Under the pieces are notes generated by a model, which worked only from the letters and a program-made list of their open reading frames with translations, was not told the origin of the DNA and did not search any database. A program made the position numbers and the translations under genes. From NCBI GenBank assembly GCA_020442545.1, contig JAGRJX010000070.1:1-11818 (forward strand): a stretch of 11,818 nucleotides of DNA. Direction: 5' to 3'. The stretch comes from Lysobacterales bacterium. Lineage in GTDB: Bacteria > Pseudomonadota > Gammaproteobacteria > Xanthomonadales > Xanthomonadaceae. Positions 5,759-11,818 of this stretch are shown one piece after another. The number at the start of each line of letters is the position of its first letter. Positions within the stretch are counted from its first letter, which is position 1.

Positions 5759-8038
5759 CTACTCGAAACCGCTATCGAAGATGCCGTCGAACGCGGTCCG
5801 GTGCAGGACCACGATCGCGTTGTCGGTGTTAGCCACCACGTAGACGTTGCGACCATCGGCGCTGCAGGCCAGCGCCACTGGACCGGCCATGCTGGCAATC
5901 GCACCCTCGTCATCGAACAGCGTCTGCCGCGTGATCAGGCTGCCAACCGGGTTGGACGGGTTGCCGGACGCCACAGTGCGGGCAAATACCGTCAGACTGT
6001 TGTCGTTCCAGCCGGTGACATAGATCTCCTTGCCGTCTGGCGACAGGCTCAGCGCACGCGGACCGTCCATGCCCACCACCCCGGCAGTACCACGACGCCA
6101 GGCCTTCTGCCAGGTCAGGCTGCCGTCGCTGGCGCGATTGAAGAGCACCACGGCATCCTCGGCTTCGCCACTGGCGTACAGCTGGGTTCCGTCCGGGGTA
6201 ATCAGCAGGTCGCTGGCACCGGATAGTCCATCCACTCCGAGCAGGCCGTCGCTATGGCTGGTAATGAAGCTCAGCTTGCCATCGTCCGTACTGCCCTGAG
6301 CATCCGTGCGGCCGAACACAACCACCGCGTTGCCGAACGACGCACTGACGTACACCTGCTTGCCATCCGGCGCGACCACCACCGCGCTCGGGCGATCCAT
6401 GTTGGCCACAGACGCGCCGGTATCGGCCACGTCGTCCGCGCCGTTCACCTCTGCCTCGACAAAGCTGAGCGCGCCGCTGCCGGTGTCGCGAGCGAGCACG
6501 GCAAGCGACGAATCGGTGCTGCCGACGGCGTACAGACTCCGGCCATCCGGACTGATCGCCAGTGCCGTGGAACCCGTCAGGCCGGTGGCGCCCGACACGC
6601 CCTGCTGGACGCTGCCGACCAGGGTCAACTCGCCGGTCATCCCGTCACGGGAGAAGGCCACCACGGCGTTGTCGGCACGCGATGCAGCGTAGACGTGCTT
6701 GTCGTCGGGACTGAGAACAACATCGCGCACACCATCGAGCGGCGCTCCCACGCCACTGGCGCTGTAGCTGGTGATGTAGGTCAGCCGACCGCTCTGGGCA
6801 TCGCGCGAGAACAGCAGCAACGAATCCATCGCTTCACTGGTGGCATAGGCGTAGCGGCCGTCCGCAGTCACCGCAATGGCGCCGGGCTGCACCAGCTGGC
6901 CACCGGCGTCGTCATCGCTGTTGGTTTCGTCCTCGTCGATGAGCGCCGGGTCATAAGCCGGGTCGACAATGCTGGCCGTGGCAAAGCTGTTTTCCAGCCC
7001 GGCGGCCTGCGGGTTGCTGAGCTGCAGACGGAACGTCTCCTGCGGCTCGACGGTGGCATCCGCCAGCACGGCAATGTGGATGCTGGCCGAAGTATCGCCG
7101 GCCGGAATGGTCAGGCTTGCGCTGCTGGCGGTGAAGTCGAGCCCAGCGGTGGCGGTCCCGTTGCTGGTCGCGTAGTCGAAGCTGACGTCCACCGCCGAGC
7201 TGCGCGACAGGCTGACCTCGAAGCTCGCCGGCGCGCTTCCGGTTTCCGGCTCGAGCACGCGGACATTGGCAACCCGAACCGAAGGCAGGTCGTCGTCATC
7301 CAGAATGGTCGCCTGCACGCTGCTGTCCTGGATCACGCCGAAGTCGCCGTGCGTGCCGGTCAGCTGCAGCTCGAACGTCTCGTTCGGCTCGATCGTTCCG
7401 TCGCCGCAGACGGTGACGTTGACGGTGGTCTGCAGCTGCCCTGCTGGAATGCTGGCTACCCCACTGGCGTTGATGAAATCGATCCCCGACGCGCAGCCGC
7501 CACCGCCGGTGGCAGTCTGGGCAGCCGTCTGCCAGTCGATCTGGACCGTGCGATCCGGTGCCGTGGTGTTCATCTTCAGCACAAACGGGGCCACGGTGGT
7601 GCCGCTGTTGCCCTCCATGATCTGGATCGGATCGACACGGATGGCCGGGCCGGTGCCCATGTTCTGCGGATCGATGTCCAGGCGCACGGCCACACCCTCG
7701 TCGCCGACCTGGGTCCGCGCGGCCAGCTGCGGACCGATGAAGACTTCCACCTCATCGCCGTTGCGGGCATGACCGTCTTCCCGCGGGTCCACGGTATCCA
7801 TCGGTATGTACAGGGCGTACTGACGCCCCAGCCGACTATCCCGTCCCAGCTCGTAGCGGGCCAGCACGTCACCGTCCGGCTCTCGCAGTTCGATGACGCT
7901 GCCCAGCGGCGCATCGACACCAAACAGCGTGGCATTGCCGTAAATCACATGATCGGGCGCCTGCAGCTTGGCCGGTGCCGTGCTGCTGGCCGCAATGGCC
8001 AGCAGCCCCAGGGTTACGCGAGCGATATGGCGGTTCAT
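5759..8038 (-). CDS. Exported Calx-beta / seven-repeat beta-propeller protein
   Basis: A 759-residue protein. Residues 1-23 form a Sec signal peptide (basic MNRHIAR, hydrophobic core, APA before the likely cleavage site). Residues 24-130 form an uncharacterised beta-rich region. Two Calx-beta-like domains follow (about 132-249 and 252-358), with the typical EGN/EPE openings, TATAGLDF, TIPAG and EPNETFELQL/EPQETFRLQL, and an acidic DDDD end that may bind calcium. An acidic linker (368-377) leads to seven YVTN/lactonase-type propeller repeats, each with a core like ISPDGRSLYAVGSTDSSLAV. The protein ends in IFDSGFE. The fold suggests a surface or periplasmic binding/adhesion protein; there is no enzyme signature I can support. 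Its ATG is 2 nt after the stop of the large upstream gene, so the two are almost surely cotranscribed. Substrate unknown. Confidence 0.9.
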   Translation of the reverse strand: MNRHIARVTLGLLAIAASSTAPAKLQAPDHVIYGNATLFGVDAPLGSVIELREPDGDVLARYELGRDSRLGRQYALYIPMDTVDPREDGHARNGDEVEVFIGPQLAARTQVGDEGVAVRLDIDPQNMGTGPAIRVDPIQIMEGNSGTTVAPFVLKMNTTAPDRTVQIDWQTAAQTATGGGGCASGIDFINASGVASIPAGQLQTTVNVTVCGDGTIEPNETFELQLTGTHGDFGVIQDSSVQATILDDDDLPSVRVANVRVLEPETGSAPASFEVSLSRSSAVDVSFDYATSNGTATAGLDFTASSASLTIPAGDTSASIHIAVLADATVEPQETFRLQLSNPQAAGLENSFATASIVDPAYDPALIDEDETNSDDDAGGQLVQPGAIAVTADGRYAYATSEAMDSLLLFSRDAQSGRLTYITSYSASGVGAPLDGVRDVVLSPDDKHVYAASRADNAVVAFSRDGMTGELTLVGSVQQGVSGATGLTGSTALAISPDGRSLYAVGSTDSSLAVLARDTGSGALSFVEAEVNGADDVADTGASVANMDRPSAVVVAPDGKQVYVSASFGNAVVVFGRTDAQGSTDDGKLSFITSHSDGLLGVDGLSGASDLLITPDGTQLYASGEAEDAVVLFNRASDGSLTWQKAWRRGTAGVVGMDGPRALSLSPDGKEIYVTGWNDNSLTVFARTVASGNPSNPVGSLITRQTLFDDEGAIASMAGPVALACSADGRNVYVVANTDNAIVVLHRTAFDGIFDSGFE
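5789..6901 (-). repeat. Seven tandem propeller-blade repeats within the CDS
   Basis: Residues about 380-750 of the propeller protein contain seven units of roughly 52-60 residues. Their cores begin near residues 386, 438, 491, 551, 608, 661 and 721, with the pattern a-hydrophobic-(S/T/A)-(P/A)-D-(G/D)-x-x-x-Y-(A/V), then five to eight residues, then a hydrophobic V/L-F-x-R. Units two, four, five and seven share the segment (D/N)(A/N)(A/V)VV(A/V/L)(F/L). They have diverged at the DNA level, so this is an old protein repeat and not a recent duplication. Confidence 0.85.
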
Positions 8039-8040
8039 GA

Positions 8041-11000
8041 TCAGAGCCCCGAGTACGCGTAGGTCTTGAAGAAAATCCGGATGTCGCTGACACCGTGTCC
8101 GTCACGGATGCCGCCGCCACCGGGCACCGGCGGCCCGTTGATGAAGGTATCCAGCCCGTTCACCGGATCATTGAGGAAAGTGCCGCCCGGAATGATGACC
8201 ATCCAGCGCCGGTTCCAGACCGAACGTCCGATCAGTCGGCTGTCTGCGGTCACCTGGGCGTCATCAAACGGTTCGCTGAAGTGGAACGCACGGATGCGGC
8301 CGTAGCGACGAAGGTCGGTCTGCGAGCCGCTAAGCGTGTCCTTCAGCGGGTTCCAGCCAAAGTCGTCCAGGTCGTCCGAACCGATCGGGAACGGCGTGGG
8401 AATGGCCTGGTCGACCACCTGCCACTGGCGCACCGAGAAGTCATCGGCCGAAGGCGCGCGGAGCACGTCCTCGCCGACCGGAATCACGTAGATGCGCGGA
8501 TCGTCTGCGAGCGGCAGGTTGGCGTAGTCGCCGAACCAGGCGCCCACCGAACGGATGCGGGTGGCGAACTGGCTGGAGTCGTAGGAGCTGTCCTGCGGCC
8601 CCAGTTCCCAGCCGAAGAAATTCAGACCAAAGGTGACGTTGCTGCTGAATTCGATCACTAGGCCCGGCTGCGGTCCGGCGGACTCCGGCGCAAACGGTCG
8701 CGCGAAGCGGCGGAACTCCGGCACCCGCCACAGATCGTCAACCCGCATCGACTCCAGCTTGGCACGCCACTCGTCGTCACCCTCCGGCCCTTCCGGAATC
8801 CGGAACAGCTCGTGACGCAGCGAGAAGCGATTGGTTTCGACCTGCGGGTTGTTGAAGCCCATCTGGCCCTTGAGCACGTCGAAGTTGAGCTTCATCTGCG
8901 CCATGACGTTTGCCAGACCCGGGCTGCCGGACACCGGCTCGCCGTCAATCACCTGGCCGACGCTGCGCTCCTTGACCACATCGGTCAGGAATTTCTGCCC
9001 TGCCTGCGAATCCGAACCCAGCAGGTTGGTCTCGTAGTCGTACGCGGCCGCGGCCAGATAGACGTAGCGCGCAGCCAGGTTGAACGACTGGCGGTACTTC
9101 TGCAGCGCGTCGTTGCGGAAGATGCGGAAGGCCATGTCCTGATAACGGTACTGCTGGGTGCCGGCTGCGCCCTCCTGACGGAAGATCACCAGGTTCTGGA
9201 AGATGCGCTGACCACGGGCCAGGGTGGCCTTGTAGTTGCCGACCAGTTCCTTGATCGACTCGGTGCGCGCGTAGATCTCCGCACGCAGCACCGGTTCCTC
9301 ACGTATCAGCGCGTCCAGTTCGCCCTTGACGTTGTACAGCTCGAGGCCGGCCTCGTTGATCGAGGTCTGGATGCCCGAGAGCTCGCCCACGTCCTCCTTG
9401 GCCGCATCGGTTGCGCTGCCGACGATGTCAAGGCCATCGGCAACGGTATCCAGCGCGAACTTGGGAATGCTTCCCACCGACTCGACCGCACACTTGACCG
9501 TGGAGAACAGGTCACCACCACCGGCGAGGCCCGCGATCATGTTGTTGGGAACGCACTCGGCGGACTCCTTGAAGCTGGTGTCGACAAACTCGCCAACCCG
9601 TCGCGCCACGATGGCCGCGGAGGTCATGGTCTCGGTGACAATGGTCAGGTCCTGCAGCGTTCGACGCTGCGCAATGGCGATGTTGATGTTGTTGTCGGAC
9701 ACGTCGAAGGTTGCCTTCAGGGTGTCCGCCTGGGCCAGGATGTCCAGCCGCAGCTTGTCGTAGTCCACCATCGCCTGCTTCAGCGAAATGCGCGCCTGAA
9801 GCATCTGCTGCAGGATCTGCTGCAGTTCGCCCGGCGCCCGTCGGCTGCCCGTCCACGTATCCGGCTTGGTGAACCAGTAGCCGAAATCCGGTGACTGGAT
9901 GGTGGTGTACTGAACATCCAGCTTGTTGTTGAGGTCCAGCTCACCGAGCGGACAGCCGCTCTGATCGGGGAACGCAAGGCATTCCGTGTCGTTGTGATCC
10001 AGCGGATGCATGTTGAAGAATTCGACGCCGTTCGGCGACGGATTGTAGGTGCCGGTGAACGATTCGATACGGTTGATGCCCAGATCGCTCTCGGCCGACA
10101 GACCACCATCGAAGTCAAACGACGTGCCCGCCAGAGCCGGCACATCGATGTACATGTAGTGATACATGTCCGGGCCGTCGTAGCCGTCCGGATAGGTGCC
10201 GCCCGGACCGATGTCGTCGTTGTAGGGATAGCCGAAGATTTCGATCAGGTCGTTGGCGTAGCCAAGTTCCTCTTCACGCCCGGCCTCGAACATGTTGTCC
10301 GCGTTGTCCTGGGTGCGCCGCAGCTGATTGTTCAGCTCGTTGGCGAACAGCCAGATCTGGTTGACGTTCTGCAGCGCCTTGAGTGCGCGATCGTAGATCT
10401 GCTCGAACTGGGTCTTGTTGAAGCGATCCAGCTGGGTCGGATCAATGTCGAAGGCCACCACGTCCTGCGCCAGCCCCAGCGGATTGAGCCCGGCATCGGC
10501 CTCGTCCATCTGGCCCTGCACGGCGGCATAGTTGGCGACGATTTCGTCAAGGCTTTCCACGGTGCTGCGCTGGATTCTCTGAATGCCGCTGTGCGCGGGA
10601 TTGCTGTCCTCGGCCGGCAGAATCGCGTTCACGGTGGCCCAGTCGAAGTACGCACCCATGCCGGCGCGACGCCCCCACTCGGACATGCCCCAGGCGCGGT
10701 CGGGATCGGTGTCCTCGTACCCCTGGTACTGGCCCTGCGAATCCTGCACGTAGTTGTAGCGGTAGGTCAGATCGACGATCTCGGCGCCGGTCCTTGCCTT
10801 GGCCGCCGCGGTCTCCGCAAACTGGCGCTCGTCCAGGAAATCAACCTGGATCGGCACCCCGGCCACGGTCACGGCTTCGGGGCGCGGCACCCAGGAGAAG
10901 AACGGGTGACGCAGCAGGTCGTAGTAGATCGTGGTGGCCGTCAGGTAGTGGCCCCACGCGTCACCGTGACCCTGCGGGAACAGGACGCGTGCGTCGTACT

Positions 11001-11818
11001 CGTCGATGAAGCCGTCCGCGTTCTGGTCGGTGATGTTGTAGCTCAGTGCATAGGCCACTTCGCCGTCGCCGGTGGTGAAGTTCCAGAACAGGCGGTTGTA
11101 AACCGGCGCGGCTGCCACCGGACCGTTGCTGTCGTCACGGCCGCGCAGCAGCACCAGTTCCTCGGAGAGCAGCGAATCCAGCTGGTTCTGGAAGTTGAAG
11201 ATACTGGGATTGAGCGTAAACGAACCGCTGTCCGTGGTGATGCCGATGGTCGGATCCTGCGCATCGGCATAGGCCTCGTTGCCAAGCAGTGTGTAGAAAT
11301 CGGCAAGGCGTGATGCCACCAGCAGGATCGCGTTGTTGGCCGGGCCATAATCCACCGGCGGCGTCGAGTCGACCGACAGCTGCAGCGCGCGACGCATGAC
11401 CGTGGTGTATGCCTCGATCAGGCCGATATTGTTGATGTTGTCCGGGTCGTTGTTGAGCGCGATCGGGCCGCTGTAGCGCTCGCCAAGCTGCACCAGCATG
11501 CCGGCGTAGGTATTGGTCGCGGTGCTGTGAAAATCGCGGACGCGGGCTTCAAACGGGTTCAGGCGACTGAGTACGCGCTTGACCCAGCCCTGCGCCAACT
11601 GCGCGCGCGGATCGGTCGGCGTAGCCCCTGGCTGGCCAGCCCAGAGGCTCCAGTCGGTCTGATTGCCGCACGCCGGCAGGCCGCGATAGCGCGCCAGATA
11701 CCAGTTGTCGGACAGCGTCTGGATGTTGGCACCTTCGATGCTGACCTCGACCGCCCCTTGCTGGTGCGCCACCGGAACCTTGATCCAGCCATTGAGCTGA
11801 CCATGCTCCGGATCCGGC
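8041..11818 (-). CDS. Very large protein with Tc-toxin-A-like C-terminal architecture (5' end outside window)
   Basis: The frame is open through the right edge. A GTG at 11772 is not the true start, because the coding pattern continues upstream (EHGQLNGWIKVPV) with no stop. At least 1258 residues are visible. Counting from that GTG: residues 249-260 DQNADGFIDEYD form an EF-hand/dockerin-type calcium loop; 514-543 are Tyr/Gly/Asp-rich; 648-725 are long amphipathic helices (ELQQILQQMLQARISLKQAM); 744-790 are a Gly-rich hydrophobic patch starting NNMIAGLAGGGDLF; 790-915 are more coiled-coil-like helix; about 975-1243 are beta-rich, ending VSDIRIFFKTYAYSGL. The helix / hydrophobic patch / helix / beta-domain order, and the DI-hydrophobic-aromatic-TY ending, recall the pore-forming and TcB-binding regions of TcA subunits. 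This is inference from remembered patterns, not an alignment. The signal peptide, if any, is off-window. It is cotranscribed with the propeller gene downstream. Confidence 0.85.
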   Translation of the reverse strand, partial: PDPEHGQLNGWIKVPVAHQQGAVEVSIEGANIQTLSDNWYLARYRGLPACGNQTDWSLWAGQPGATPTDPRAQLAQGWVKRVLSRLNPFEARVRDFHSTATNTYAGMLVQLGERYSGPIALNNDPDNINNIGLIEAYTTVMRRALQLSVDSTPPVDYGPANNAILLVASRLADFYTLLGNEAYADAQDPTIGITTDSGSFTLNPSIFNFQNQLDSLLSEELVLLRGRDDSNGPVAAAPVYNRLFWNFTTGDGEVAYALSYNITDQNADGFIDEYDARVLFPQGHGDAWGHYLTATTIYYDLLRHPFFSWVPRPEAVTVAGVPIQVDFLDERQFAETAAAKARTGAEIVDLTYRYNYVQDSQGQYQGYEDTDPDRAWGMSEWGRRAGMGAYFDWATVNAILPAEDSNPAHSGIQRIQRSTVESLDEIVANYAAVQGQMDEADAGLNPLGLAQDVVAFDIDPTQLDRFNKTQFEQIYDRALKALQNVNQIWLFANELNNQLRRTQDNADNMFEAGREEELGYANDLIEIFGYPYNDDIGPGGTYPDGYDGPDMYHYMYIDVPALAGTSFDFDGGLSAESDLGINRIESFTGTYNPSPNGVEFFNMHPLDHNDTECLAFPDQSGCPLGELDLNNKLDVQYTTIQSPDFGYWFTKPDTWTGSRRAPGELQQILQQMLQARISLKQAMVDYDKLRLDILAQADTLKATFDVSDNNINIAIAQRRTLQDLTIVTETMTSAAIVARRVGEFVDTSFKESAECVPNNMIAGLAGGGDLFSTVKCAVESVGSIPKFALDTVADGLDIVGSATDAAKEDVGELSGIQTSINEAGLELYNVKGELDALIREEPVLRAEIYARTESIKELVGNYKATLARGQRIFQNLVIFRQEGAAGTQQYRYQDMAFRIFRNDALQKYRQSFNLAARYVYLAAAAYDYETNLLGSDSQAGQKFLTDVVKERSVGQVIDGEPVSGSPGLANVMAQMKLNFDVLKGQMGFNNPQVETNRFSLRHELFRIPEGPEGDDEWRAKLESMRVDDLWRVPEFRRFARPFAPESAGPQPGLVIEFSSNVTFGLNFFGWELGPQDSSYDSSQFATRIRSVGAWFGDYANLPLADDPRIYVIPVGEDVLRAPSADDFSVRQWQVVDQAIPTPFPIGSDDLDDFGWNPLKDTLSGSQTDLRRYGRIRAFHFSEPFDDAQVTADSRLIGRSVWNRRWMVIIPGGTFLNDPVNGLDTFINGPPVPGGGGIRDGHGVSDIRIFFKTYAYSGL

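Noticed and set aside
6254..8062. Long plus-strand ORF (602 codons) opposite the propeller gene
   Set aside because: It is the antisense shadow of a GC-rich gene. The minus strand gives a signal peptide, Calx-beta domains and regular propeller repeats; the plus frame gives low-complexity Arg/Ala/Gly/His-rich sequence with no recognisable motif.
8812..11313. Two plus-strand ORFs (8812-9894 and 9994-11313) opposite the giant gene
   Set aside because: They are shadow frames of the minus-strand coding sequence, which stays open for over 3.7 kb and shows helix periodicity and an EF-hand-like loop; the antisense products lack motifs.
11770..11772. GTG as the start codon of the giant gene
   Set aside because: Reading upstream, the frame remains open to the window edge with sensible protein sequence, no Shine-Dalgarno and no signal peptide at the GTG. 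The gene is truncated by the window.

Overview
The window reads as chromosome from a GC-rich gammaproteobacterium of, or close to, the order Xanthomonadales (Lysobacterales). The evidence is the 5' part of a 16S rRNA gene whose variable stretches look Xanthomonadales-like, the rubredoxin / thiE / hemL neighbourhood, and secreted proteins of a type I associate with that group. This placement is from memory of sequence patterns, not from an alignment.

Left edge (1-863): the first ~480 nt of a 16S rRNA gene lie on the minus strand and run off the left edge. Behind it are a ~190 nt transcribed leader with a hairpin plus boxA-like antitermination element, and a near-consensus rrn promoter with an upstream A-tract and a GC-rich discriminator.

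Housekeeping block (864-5673): pointing away from the rRNA are a DUF192 lipoprotein, a SirB1-type transglutaminase-fold/TPR protein, a minus-strand rubredoxin, then thiE and hemL as a probable operon (thiamine phosphate synthase and glutamate-1-semialdehyde aminomutase). After hemL comes a 56-codon reading frame that looks like the two ends of a trans-sulfuration PLP enzyme without its middle. It overlaps by ATGA the start of a voltage-gated potassium-type channel that carries a C-terminal zinc-ribbon-like tail. A nested hairpin lies between the channel and the convergent genes that follow.

Secreted-protein module (5759-right edge, minus strand): two genes are separated by 2 nt. The upstream one is a very large protein, open through the right edge (at least 1258 residues visible). 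It has an EF-hand/dockerin-like calcium loop and a long helical region split by a glycine-rich hydrophobic patch, followed by a C-terminal beta-rich domain. That order recalls the C-terminal third of Tc-toxin A subunits. The downstream one encodes an exported protein with an N-terminal beta domain, two Calx-beta domains, a seven-repeat YVTN-type propeller and the C-terminus IFDSGFE. This pair is the least ordinary part of the window: a pore-toxin-like helical protein beside a beta-propeller partner, which invites comparison with TcA/TcB although neither relationship is proven here.
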